Source: Ilyomonas sp965219515 | Lineage (GTDB): Bacteria > Bacteroidota > Bacteroidia > Chitinophagales > Chitinophagaceae | Assembly: GCA_965219515.1 (NCBI GenBank) | Contig: OZ244776.1 | Coordinates: 3,162,001-3,226,000 of the forward strand | Reading direction: 5' to 3' | Length of the DNA stretch: 64,000 nt | Shown here: positions 44,775-52,385 of the stretch, piece by piece | How positions within the stretch are numbered: the stretch's first letter is position 1 | How the letters are laid out: each line of letters starts with the position of its first letter | Made by a program: the position numbers and the translations under genes | The notes under the pieces: generated by a model | Seen by the model: only the letters and a program-made list of their open reading frames with translations | Databases searched by the model: none | Told to the model about the DNA's origin: nothing

Positions 44775-46184
44775 TTATTTTCTAGTTTTAAATTTGACTG
44801 TGTAATCTTCTAAAGGATAATCCTCAGGATTCTTAAAATTAAAGCCGGTTATTATCATTTCATATTCTGTATTAGGCTTCAAATCCATTTTAATTTTGAA
44901 TGATTTATTGTTATTTGTATATCCAATAATATCTGAAATAGGAAATCCATCTTTTCCGGGTTGCCCATAATTAAATGAATAATGTTTTTCATTCATTGTT
45001 TGGCTAAAATTAATGGTCATTACTTTTATACTTGTATCAACGTTTTGAGAGTTATTTTCGAATGGTTCAATAGAAACTATTTTGGGCAGTTCATTCTCAT
45101 AATCAGCCTTTATAGTTGCAATATTGTTTGCTGTCGATTGAAAAAAGGTTATGATTTGCGGATAAAAGTCATTGAATGTTTTATATTTTGTTCTGTTTTT
45201 CTCGTAAATATCCAATAGTGCAACAAGGTCTTTCATCCAAAGGAAACCTCTATTAATTTGGTTTACTATTTCCTGTTTGGCTTGTTGTTTCATTGAATCA
45301 TCTGCCATCATATACCTAATTACAGATGCTCTAACCAATGATTCATTTATAAGAATTTGCCAATCATTGTACGCCATGTTTTGCATTTCTGTTTTCATGG
45401 TATTCAAAAGCTTGGTTGCAGAGCTTTCAAGTGTTTCATTAGTTTTATACTTATCTAAGAGTGGATTTATAAATGCGTGGTTAAATTCGTGAATGAGGAT
45501 TGGCAAATAATTATCTACATTAAAAACTGCGATACCTTCTTTATCAAAGTTCCAACATCCCATGATGGCATATATTTGCTTTCTTTCACCCGGAGAATTT
45601 GTAGTTGCTCCGTAATTCTCGTCAATGTTACTGCAATCAATTACAATATTAAATTGTTCGTTTGGTTTAACACCATAATATTGATAATACCAGGATTGAT
45701 TAAACTTTGACATGACTCCGTTAAATGCACTTAAAACCTTATTATAATACAACTGTTCATCAGCAAAAAATTTTTCTGCTTCCGATGTTTTGAAAAATGC
45801 ATTTAAAAGATAAACAAACTGAGTTATGTTTACATTTTTCCAACGTTTATCAAGCGTCTGTTCCCAGCCTTCTTTTAAAGTAAAATTTTTTTCGCTGAAT
45901 TTTAAATTGGCAGCCATTGACATTACTGCATCATAACCAACAGAATTTTTTTCACGCAAAGGCATAGTAAAGCTGATTAATGAATCATCTTTAAATTTAT
46001 CGAAATGAGCATGAATATCTGCAATATATTTAGATGCATTATCGATGTTGTATTCAGGATTGCCAGCCAAACGAAAAACAATACTCATTAATTCTGTTCG
46101 TTGGTCAATCCTAGGAATGAGTACTTGTCCAAAAGTTTTTTCGATTATAATAATTGTAAAAAGAAATGTAAATACCTTTTTCAT
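44775..46184 (-). CDS. Exported DUF4932-type metalloprotease-like protein
   Basis: A 469-aa protein with a signal peptide (MKKVFTFLFTIIIIEKTFGQ). The central part is a DUF4932-like domain with a zinc-protease HExxH motif, LIHEFNHAFINPLL near residue 235, and a Glu-rich follow-up helix. The last 100 residues form an Ig-like fold (SIEPFENNSQNVDTSIKVMT, FSQTMNEKHY, then KPNTEYEMIITGFNFKN). The gene is distinctly AT-rich compared with the PUL genes. It stands alone between restriction remnants and the RAYT region and is probably a horizontally acquired passenger. Substrate unknown. Confidence 0.75.
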   Translation of the reverse strand: MKKVFTFLFTIIIIEKTFGQVLIPRIDQRTELMSIVFRLAGNPEYNIDNASKYIADIHAHFDKFKDDSLISFTMPLREKNSVGYDAVMSMAANLKFSEKNFTLKEGWEQTLDKRWKNVNITQFVYLLNAFFKTSEAEKFFADEQLYYNKVLSAFNGVMSKFNQSWYYQYYGVKPNEQFNIVIDCSNIDENYGATTNSPGERKQIYAIMGCWNFDKEGIAVFNVDNYLPILIHEFNHAFINPLLDKYKTNETLESSATKLLNTMKTEMQNMAYNDWQILINESLVRASVIRYMMADDSMKQQAKQEIVNQINRGFLWMKDLVALLDIYEKNRTKYKTFNDFYPQIITFFQSTANNIATIKADYENELPKIVSIEPFENNSQNVDTSIKVMTINFSQTMNEKHYSFNYGQPGKDGFPISDIIGYTNNNKSFKIKMDLKPNTEYEMIITGFNFKNPEDYPLEDYTVKFKTRK

Positions 46185-46207
46185 AATTAGAAATTAATCG
46201 TCTCTCT

Positions 46208-46430
46208 ATAATGACGCCCAACGTTCGGGCTTCGCGAAGAACTGGCAATTGAAATTCGTTAGCCTGAACCGAAGCTGAATTTATAAATGAAAGTATATTG
46301 TTTGTTCTATCGCTAAATATATAATGTCGTGCTGATACAAAAGCTGAATAGCCAAACAAAAGTTGATGTTGCGCAATGTCAGCCAGTTTTTTGCCAAGCC
46401 TTTTGTTGTGTGTAGTGCTTCTTATTCATT
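46208..46430. other. Possible attC-like recombination region upstream of the DUF4932 gene
   Basis: The stretch has a GCCCAACGTTCGGGC core near 46217 and, about 200 bases on, TTTTTTGCCAAGCC followed by TTTTGTTGTGTG near 46390-46415. Such CCAACG/GTTG end pairs flank single-gene cassettes in Bacteroidota. I cannot confirm the folded structure by eye, so this stays tentative. Confidence 0.25.
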
Positions 46431-46497
46431 TAGCATTTTTTGAATTTCAGCTTTTAGAATTGGAACATGCTTTATTTTTAGGTTCCAGCACCGTCTC

Positions 46498-47091
46498 TCA
46501 AAGAGGACGGTGCGGAGCAGAGGAAAAGATAACCTCTTTATAATGTGTTATTCTTACGAACGGATGCGGCTGATTCAGTTTATAAAACGCAGCACTTGAA
46601 TGTAGGTATGCTTCCGGTGTCGCTGCTAATACCCATTTGCCACGCACCGGATTGCTATGAATGTAATTCAACTTTTGCAGCAGATAGCTTTCATAATAAC
46701 AAGGTTTGATGTCTGACGATACTTCAAATACACGATGCCTTTTCTTTCTCTCCTTTTCTTCCCGGCTGACCGCTTCTGCCAGTTCATTCAATATATCGGT
46801 TCGCTTTGCCTTCTCAAGGCGGTTTACCATTTCATAAGCCAGAAAACGTTTGCCATTGGCTAGCAAAGTATTGATGGTTGTTTCCTCATTGCCAACGTAA
46901 AGCAATACGTGTAAATGATTCGGCATGATTACAAATCCTTCTACCTGGTGACCTTTCTCAATCAGAACAGAAAAAAACTTGTAAACTCGGTCATAGGAGT
47001 TTGTGAGTTCAAACAATGGCAGCCAATGAAGACAAGTAAACGTGCAAAAATAAGTTTGACCGGTTTCGGTTTGGCTGCGCTTGATTGACAT
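46498..47091 (-). CDS. REP-associated tyrosine transposase (RAYT), copy 1
   Basis: A 197-aa Y1/IS200-like HUH transposase from the ATG at 47091 (MSIKRSQTETGQTYFCTF). The frame runs on to 47187 through a REP-like hairpin. The HUH motif is VIMPNHLHVLLYV near residue 65, and the catalytic Tyr is in the conserved KLNYIHSNPVRGKW near 155. RAYTs nick REP hairpins and are thought to spread them. The gene is flanked by REPs in opposite orientation, with its stop inside one repeat. It differs from copy 2 at only a few residues. Confidence 0.92.
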   Translation of the reverse strand: MSIKRSQTETGQTYFCTFTCLHWLPLFELTNSYDRVYKFFSVLIEKGHQVEGFVIMPNHLHVLLYVGNEETTINTLLANGKRFLAYEMVNRLEKAKRTDILNELAEAVSREEKERKKRHRVFEVSSDIKPCYYESYLLQKLNYIHSNPVRGKWVLAATPEAYLHSSAAFYKLNQPHPFVRITHYKEVIFSSAPHRPL

Positions 47092-47122
47092 GCAATAAAG
47101 ATAAAGCTTTCGGTAAATAAAA

Positions 47123-47464
47123 GCAAGCCTTAACTGCTCCACACCGTCCGGGAAAGGCGGCGCTGGAATTGGAAACCTTTCTATCACACTGCACCGTCCT
47201 TTTCAAGAGACGGTGCTGGAACCGTTGAGATTTAAATCATCATCTTCCTCCGCTCCGCACCGTCCTTTTCAAGAGACGGTGCTGGAACCGGAAAGCAAGC
47301 CTTAACTGCTCCACACCGTCCGGGAAAGGCGGCGCTGGAATTGGAAACCTTTCTCTCACACTGCATCGTCCTTTTCAAGAGACGGTGCTGGAACCGTTGA
47401 GATTTAAATCATCATCTTCCTCCGCTCCGCACCGTCCTCTGCGAGAGACGGTGCTGGAACCGGA
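47123..47464. repeat. Tandem duplication, 172-base period, beside RAYT copy 1
   Basis: The block beginning GCAAGCCTTAACTGCTCC at 47123 repeats at 47295 with few changes, and a third copy of the same block lies at 48652 beside RAYT copy 2. Each unit has a degenerate REP hairpin (CACCGTCCGGGAAAGGCGG) and two reverse REP cores. It appears to be a REP-mediated duplication of the RAYT 5' flank. Confidence 0.8.
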
Positions 47465-47545
47465 AAATTTTACCGGAACTCTGGTGCTGCTGAACACCGG
47501 CTCGCCGCTTTGTATATTGGGTGATATGGCAATGGGTGATGGCAT
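47465..47545 (-). pseudogene. DUF433 antitoxin, N-terminal fragment
   Basis: From ATG 47545 it reads MPSPIAISPNIQSGEPVFSS then TRVPVK, nearly identical to the intact DUF433 protein at 48868-49077, and then runs into a REP repeat. About 27 codons remain, and it cannot fold. Confidence 0.75.
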
Positions 47546-47579
47546 AGCACAAAGATAAATAAGCGTTTTTGGGTTTGCA

Positions 47580-47662
47580 ATAATCCGGTGCTCCGGTATT
47601 TTCGCAATCCATTCAATACCTGTTTCTTTATAGTTTTCGTAGCGGTTTATTCCGATTTCCAT
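47580..47662 (-). pseudogene. hsdS: HsdS (type I specificity subunit), N-terminal fragment
   Basis: From ATG 47662 it reads MEIGINRYENYKETGIEWIA then KIPEHR. The YKxTGIEWIxxIPEH motif is the usual start of the first target-recognition domain of HsdS. The frame then passes into DUF433-derived sequence without a stop. All DNA-recognition parts are lost. Confidence 0.75.
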
Positions 47663-47780
47663 TTTTTTAACCCGTTGTTTTGCAGCAGCGATTTCATTTG
47701 TGTAATGGCAATATGGTTCAGTTGCATCAGCCGCTCAGCCTGTGGCAGGTTTTGGTGCAGCATCATAGCATTTTTTTTAT
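47647..47780 (-). pseudogene. C-terminal fragment of an unknown protein, overlapping hsdS start
   Basis: The frame reads MLHQNLPQAERLMQLNHIAI then TQMKSLLQNNGLKKWKSE and stops at 47647, overlapping the hsdS start as coupled genes do. It begins at the edge of a REP repeat, so the 5' part is lost. Its position before hsdS suggests an accessory gene of the restriction operon. No family was recognised. Confidence 0.45.
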
Positions 47781-47782
47781 AT

Positions 47783-48082
47783 TTCCAGCACCGTCTCTCA
47801 AAGAGGACGGTGCGGAGCAGAGGAAAAGATAACCTCTTTGTAATGTGTTATTTCCGGTTCCAGCACCGTCTCTCAAAGAGGACGGTGCGAAGCAGAGGAG
47901 ATAACCTCTTTGTAATGTGTTATTTTTATATTCCGGTTCCAGCACCGTCTCTCAAAGAGGACGGTGCGGAGCAGAGGAAAAGATAACCTCTTTGTAATGT
48001 GTTATTTCCGGTTCCAGCACTGTCTCTCAAAGAGGACGGTGCGGAGCAGAGGAAAAGATAACCTCTTTGTAATGTGTTATTG
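47783..48082 (+). repeat. Four tandem REP units
   Basis: Four plus-orientation units start at 47783, 47854, 47934 and 48009, each about 72-80 bases and nearly identical. Point changes (GCGAAGCAGAGGAGATA in the second, CAGCACTGTC in the fourth) identify individual copies. The last is shared with the 3' end of RAYT copy 2. Confidence 0.88.
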
Positions 48083-48620
48083 TTACGAACGGATGCGGCT
48101 GATTCAGTTCATAAAACGCAGCACTTGAATGTAGGTATGCTTCCGGTGTCGCTGCTAATACCCATTTGCCACGCACCGGATTGCTATGAATGTAATTCAA
48201 CTTTTGCAGCAGATAGCTTTCATAATAACAAGGTTTGATGTCTGACGATACTTCAAATACACGATGCTTTTTCTTTCTCTCCTTTTCTTCCCGGCTGACC
48301 GCTTCTGCCAGTTCATTCAATATATCGGTTCGCTTTGCCTTCTCAAGGCGGTTTACCATTTCATAAGCCAGAAACCGTTTGCCATTGGCTAGCAAAGTAT
48401 TGATGGTTGTTTCCTCATTGCCAACGTAAAGCAATACGTGTAAATGATTCGGCATGATTACAAATCCTTCTACCTGGTGACCTTTCTCAATCAGAACAGA
48501 AAAAAACTTGTAAACTCGGTCATAGGAGTTTGTGAGTTCAAACAATGGCAACCAATGAAGACAAGTAAACGTGCAAAAATAAGTTTGACCGGTTTCGGTT
48601 TGGCTGCGCTTGATTGACAT
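48027..48620 (-). CDS. REP-associated tyrosine transposase (RAYT), copy 2
   Basis: A second copy of the HUH transposase at 46498-47091, also 197 aa from ATG 48620. It has the same MPNHLHVLL metal-binding motif and the NYIHSNPVRG Tyr. The few substitutions (for example R to K in KERKKKHRVF, K to E in AAFYELNQP) do not touch the motifs, so both could be active. The upstream flank carries reverse REP cores at 48720 and 48786, directly beside the truncated toxin gene. Confidence 0.92.
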   Translation of the reverse strand: MSIKRSQTETGQTYFCTFTCLHWLPLFELTNSYDRVYKFFSVLIEKGHQVEGFVIMPNHLHVLLYVGNEETTINTLLANGKRFLAYEMVNRLEKAKRTDILNELAEAVSREEKERKKKHRVFEVSSDIKPCYYESYLLQKLNYIHSNPVRGKWVLAATPEAYLHSSAAFYELNQPHPFVTITHYKEVIFSSAPHRPL

Positions 48621-48821
48621 GCAATAAAGATAAAGCTTTCGGTAAATAAAAGCAAGCCTTAACTGCTCCACACCGTCCGGGAGAGGCGGCGCTGGCATTG
48701 GAAACCTTTCTATCACACTGCATCGTCCTTTTCAAGAGACGGTACTGGAACCGTTGAGATGTAAATCATCATCTTCCTCCGCTCCGCACCGTCCTCTGCG
48801 AGAGACGGTGCTGGAACCGGA

Positions 48822-48871
48822 AAAGTATTGTCCGGTAGGTTTTCGTCCAGCAACACTTTCTTCATACTCAT
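48822..48871 (-). pseudogene. DUF5615-type (PIN-like) toxin, start only
   Basis: From ATG 48871 it reads MSMKKVLLDENLPDNTF, the characteristic N-terminus (VLLDENLP) of DUF5615 PIN-like toxins. It then enters the REP repeat in frame. The ATG overlaps the stop of the DUF433 gene (ATGA), the normal antitoxin-toxin arrangement. Only about 17 native codons are left, so the toxin is dead. Confidence 0.7.
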
Positions 48872-49077
48872 ACAGATTGAAAAGAAAGCAAGCTTTCAAA
48901 GTGTTCAATTACCTGCACAGCCTGCTGTTTGGAAACGGATGGAAAATCGTCCAGAAACTGATCCAGCGAATGCCAGGTTTTTAAATAATCAAATAAATTT
49001 TTTACCGGAACTCTGGTGCTGCTGAACACCGGCTCGCCGCTTTGTATATTGGGTGATATGGTAATGGGTGATGGCAT
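48868..49077 (-). CDS. DUF433 antitoxin-like protein, orphaned
   Basis: A 69-aa protein from ATG 49077: MPSPITISPNIQSGEPVFSS, then TRVPVKNLFDYLKTWHSLDQ. A C-terminal helix follows, ending in EHFESLLSFQSV. This is the DUF433 fold (VapB-like winged helix) that pairs with DUF5615 nucleases. It appears complete, but its partner toxin is cut by the adjacent REP/RAYT unit. A partial second copy lies at 47465-47545. Confidence 0.8.
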   Translation of the reverse strand: MPSPITISPNIQSGEPVFSSTRVPVKNLFDYLKTWHSLDQFLDDFPSVSKQQAVQVIEHFESLLSFQSV

Positions 49078-49237
49078 AGCACAAAGATAGCTAAGCGTTT
49101 TTGTTTCCTTAGGTTCCAGCACCGTCTCTCAAAGAGGACGGTGCGGAGCAGAGGAAAAGATAACCTCTTTGTAATGTGTTATTCTTTTCTTTACGTCAGT
49201 ATCTCCGCAATTATTCCATCTTTTTCTTTTTCCAGCT

Positions 49238-49381
49238 TCAGTATCCCGGCTCTAATTTTTCCAATCTCCGCAATACGGTAAAAGGCAAAATCACTTTACC
49301 ATAATCTGCCTGTTTGTAATGCCCGCGCAACAGGTCGGCAATGCGCCAGATCAGGTTTGCCTTTTCTTTAAAATTCGCCAT
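49238..49381 (-). pseudogene. hsdM: HsdM (type I methyltransferase), N-terminal fragment
   Basis: From ATG 49381 it reads MANFKEKANLIWRIADLLRG, then HYKQADYGKVILPFTVLRRL, and stops after EKLEPGY. The xANLIWxIADLLRGxYKxxxYGKVILPxxxLRRL order is diagnostic of the HsdM N-terminal domain. The SAM-binding and NPPF catalytic parts are missing. The frame is open upstream to 49501, but that part is not HsdM-like. Confidence 0.85.
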
Positions 49382-49544
49382 AAATAATATTACATCAAAG
49401 TATTTGTAAACCCTTTCCTCGATTGAAAGCACGCTGCGAATTTCAAAAATAATGTCAGCCGGTAACACGCGCAAATCCGGGTTTATATAACACTCTGCCA
49501 AAGCAATTTATTTTCGCCCGCTTTTAGAATTTGAAAAAAGGATA

Positions 49545-49578
49545 ACAAAAAAAGCGCAGACAAGACTATCCGCGCTTT
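49545..49578 (-). terminator. Terminator at the end of the PUL
   Basis: On the minus strand the stem AAAGCGC/GCGCTTT (49572-49578 with 49551-49557) is followed by TTTTTTTGTT. It lies 29 bases after the stop of the GtaA-like gene. Confidence 0.75.
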
Positions 49579-49606
49579 AAAACTAACTGCTTGTGAGAAA
49601 AATGTA

Positions 49607-52072
49607 TTACCGTTTCATGGCGGCTTCTTTATCGTTCATCTGATAATCTAACACCTTCATAAAATAACCGCCCACCACGCTGCGCGCCTGAAAGCCAACC
49701 TGCTTGCCATCGGTGGTTTCGTGCCAGTCGCTCAGCGGCACGTGCGTTGGTGTTTCGGTGGCGTATTTATATACCGGGTCAATCAATTTTTTAAAGTCAT
49801 TGTTGTTATCAGCCAGCGTGGCGCTCCACAAAATCCAGTCGCTTTTGGTGTAAGTTTTACGGCTGTCTAAGGGCAGTCCGAATTCGTTTTGTTTGGTAAG
49901 ATAGAAATTCACTTCCTTATCATACACGCTTTGCGGAAACAGGTGCAGATCCAGCACTTTGTCCCATACCATATTGTATTTCTGGCTCCAGGTATTTTTG
50001 TCGCTGAAGGTAAGCGCAAAGTGGTCGCCGTCGTCTGCCATCTGCTGCCATCTGCCCGCCATCGCCACCGCGCTGTCATGATATTTTTGCGCCGTTGTTT
50101 TATCGCCCATCATATCAGCCATCATCGCATAACAGCCGATGCCTACGATTGCCTTGGCAGATAAATTGACATTACGCGCCAGATGACCTGCAAAATCATC
50201 GGTTGATAACTGGTTGGCAGGGTCGAAACCGTTACCCATTAAATAGTTTACCCAAGTGGTTAATGTTTGCCAGTGCTTTTTCGCATAGCCGGCGTTGCCT
50301 TCCCGCTTAGCAATGGCGCCGTTTAATATCAGCATGTTGCCGCTTTCTTCCACCGGCATTCCTTCGCCATACGTTTGTCCGTTTGCCAACGGATATGTTC
50401 CCAGATCATGCGCTGCAAAATCGTGCTTCCATTTGCCCGTTTCGCTGTAATAAAAAATGCCGTTGAGCATTCCTTTCAGCAGATCGGGATTGTAAATCAG
50501 ATACAACGGCGCCGACGGATACGTGATGTCCACCGTATTGATGGAACCATTGCTGTAATTTTCTTTTGACAAAAATAAAAGTTCGCCCTGCGGACTCATC
50601 AGTAATTTATGTGCCGATATACTTTGCCGGTAAGCCGCCACGCACAGTTTGGCATATTCTTCACCGCCCGCTTTTTCCGCTTCTTCATACATCTGCTTAT
50701 CAAAATCAGCGCACTTTTTCATTACATCAGCGTACTCGTTTCCGGCTGATGTAAATTGTTTTTCGATGCTGCTTTTACCATCCTGATTCCAGTAGGGGCG
50801 CAAATTCTGACCAAAGTATTGAACCGAATACAGATCATCATAACCAATCATTATGTATTTCGATTGTTGTTCTTTATTTACCTGATCAAACGAAAGCGTT
50901 GTGTTCAGCATCAATTGTTTGCCCTGCGAAACGGCGGCGGCTTTTGCAGACGTTACAAAGCTGTTGATGCCGTCATCTTTCGATGTGATGGTCTGCATCG
51001 GTGTTTCGCTTTTCGGAACGGCTACATACGCATAGCCCCAGTCGATGCGCAGGTCGTCGCCTTTCTTCTGCAATACGGGCTGGGCAACGGTTCCGGCTTT
51101 TAAAAGTGATAAATTTCCCGATGAATACCGGCTGGCTTTCACCGGCTGGGCAGGTGTGTTTACCGCGAGGTCGGATGATGCGCCAATATACAGTTGCGCC
51201 GTATGCGCTTTTTCACCGGCTGATTGTACGCTGAAGGTAAGATAAGAAACCGGTCTTGCCAGCAGCATCAGATCATTCATCAGCAAAGGAGATGTAAACG
51301 TCAGCTTTATATCTACATCGCCGCAGGCAAAATTGTAAATGGTTTGCGTAGCGGTAACTTCTACCTTCTTCTGCTCCGCTTTTTTTACGGCGTCGTTCAT
51401 TTTCATCTCTTCCTCTGTTCCCAGACCTACATCTAACCAGGCACCGCCGCCGGTATTTTTAACATGAACCGCCAGCACGTTGGTACCACTTTTTACATTG
51501 CCTTTTACCGGTATGTATTTCAGCTTGCCAAGAAAACCCTGCAAGTCATAAATTTTTTCGCCGTTCAGATAGGCTTCGCAATTATCGTCGTGCTGAATTT
51601 TTAAAAATAAGGGTTTTGCATTGTCGTTCGTGATGGTAAATGAACGCCTTACCCAAATGTCTTTGCTGTTCCATTTGGTTTTGGCAGCCGAATTTTCGTC
51701 GCCCACGGGTGCCGCGCCTTCTTTCCACGCAGCATCGGTAAAGCCGCTTTTCATCCAGTCGTCTGCCGGTTGGGTTTCGGTATATTTTACGGTGTAGGGT
51801 TTCTCGTCAGATGCGGCTAACAATGTGTTATAGCTCTTGTCTATGTCGCCCATAAACCGGTACGAAACGCCATCTACTTTTAGTATGCCAACGATAGATT
51901 GCGTAGCGCCTGTCCAATGCCTGGTGGCACTTGCATTCAACTCGTCGGTAAACGACCAGATGCTGAAATACGGGTCATGGTCAATCAACGGATAGGCGGG
52001 CGCTTTTGTTAGCTGCGCAAAGAGCAATTGCGTTTGTATCAATATACTCAGCGCGATAATCATTTTTTTCAT
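49607..52072 (-). CDS. GtaA/DUF4965-type exported protein
   Basis: An 821-aa protein from ATG 52072 (MKKMIIALSILIQTQLLFAQ signal peptide). It has the DUF4964/DUF5127 N-terminal beta region (YPLIDHDPYFSIWSFTDELN, then TRHWTGATQSIVGILKVDG). A galactose-binding-like jelly roll is inserted near 110-235 (DIWVRRSFTI, HDDNCEAYLNGEKIY). The helical DUF4965/DUF1793 domain ends the chain (CVAAYRQSISAHKL, DITYPSAPLYL, HDLGTYPLANGQTYG, MPVEESGNMLILN). Some relatives are annotated as glutaminase A, but in Bacteroidota this family often sits in PULs and may be a glycosidase with an (alpha/alpha)6 barrel. It is the last gene of the minus-strand PUL. Confidence 0.75.
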   Translation of the reverse strand: MKKMIIALSILIQTQLLFAQLTKAPAYPLIDHDPYFSIWSFTDELNASATRHWTGATQSIVGILKVDGVSYRFMGDIDKSYNTLLAASDEKPYTVKYTETQPADDWMKSGFTDAAWKEGAAPVGDENSAAKTKWNSKDIWVRRSFTITNDNAKPLFLKIQHDDNCEAYLNGEKIYDLQGFLGKLKYIPVKGNVKSGTNVLAVHVKNTGGGAWLDVGLGTEEEMKMNDAVKKAEQKKVEVTATQTIYNFACGDVDIKLTFTSPLLMNDLMLLARPVSYLTFSVQSAGEKAHTAQLYIGASSDLAVNTPAQPVKASRYSSGNLSLLKAGTVAQPVLQKKGDDLRIDWGYAYVAVPKSETPMQTITSKDDGINSFVTSAKAAAVSQGKQLMLNTTLSFDQVNKEQQSKYIMIGYDDLYSVQYFGQNLRPYWNQDGKSSIEKQFTSAGNEYADVMKKCADFDKQMYEEAEKAGGEEYAKLCVAAYRQSISAHKLLMSPQGELLFLSKENYSNGSINTVDITYPSAPLYLIYNPDLLKGMLNGIFYYSETGKWKHDFAAHDLGTYPLANGQTYGEGMPVEESGNMLILNGAIAKREGNAGYAKKHWQTLTTWVNYLMGNGFDPANQLSTDDFAGHLARNVNLSAKAIVGIGCYAMMADMMGDKTTAQKYHDSAVAMAGRWQQMADDGDHFALTFSDKNTWSQKYNMVWDKVLDLHLFPQSVYDKEVNFYLTKQNEFGLPLDSRKTYTKSDWILWSATLADNNNDFKKLIDPVYKYATETPTHVPLSDWHETTDGKQVGFQARSVVGGYFMKVLDYQMNDKEAAMKR

Positions 52073-52199
52073 AACTGATATTTTTATATTTTTTTGAACC
52101 ACAGAGACACGAATAATATAGAGAAAATTATACAATAACAGTTATTCTTTATGCCGGTTCATGTTTTAAAACTCTGATCAAATCGTTTGTTGCTGTCTT

Positions 52200-52347
52200 C
52201 ATTGCGAGGCACGAATCAATCTGTGTTATATAGTAATTGATGTATGTGAGTTGTGAACCTGACATTTTTTGTGCATTCAATATTGACAGTTCACCATTCA
52301 CAAACCTGTTTTTCTACAGCCCATAGATTGCTTCGTGCCTCGCAATG
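52200..52347. repeat. Inverted intergenic repeat, CATTGCGAGGCACGAA family
   Basis: The 23-base arm at 52200-52222 returns inverted at 52325-52347 with one mismatch. The loop is about 100 bases. The CATTGCGAGGCACGAAGCAATC word is a dispersed intergenic repeat known by eye from many bacterial genomes. The surrounding gap of 52073-52385 has no other feature except a CCACAGAGACACGAA word near 52100. Confidence 0.75.
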
Positions 52348-52385
52348 ACGGTAATAAAGTTTTATTTCTTTCTAATTCATAATTC

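Larger units (their letters stand above)
46481..49183. repeat. REP-type palindromic repeat array, at least twelve copies
   Basis: The repeat core is a hairpin of about 26 bases, GCACCGTC-loop-GACGGTGC. The full plus-orientation unit of about 72 bases adds a second hairpin (AGAGG..CCTCT) and ends in GTAATGTGTTATT. Plus-orientation cores lie at 46488, 47788, 47863, 47942, 48017 and 49119; reverse cores at 47191, 47257, 47363, 47429, 48720 and 48786. Spacing is irregular. The copies flank both RAYT genes in opposite orientations and adjoin broken genes, as expected of REP/RAYT systems. Confidence 0.9.

Noticed and set aside
47092..47187. Longer RAYT start (MIERFPIPAPP)
   Set aside because: These codons come from a REP-like hairpin, and the typical RAYT N-terminus begins at the ATG at 47091. 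The same applies to copy 2.
46481..49183. Repeat array that could be taken for a CRISPR
   Set aside because: Units occur in both orientations, spacing is irregular, the sequence between them is coding or repeat-derived, and no cas gene is present. REP elements with RAYT genes explain it.
49382..49501. Upstream extension of the hsdM fragment
   Set aside because: The frame is open, but the residues (MAECYINPDLRVLPAD) do not match HsdM. The ATG at 49381 fits the family start.
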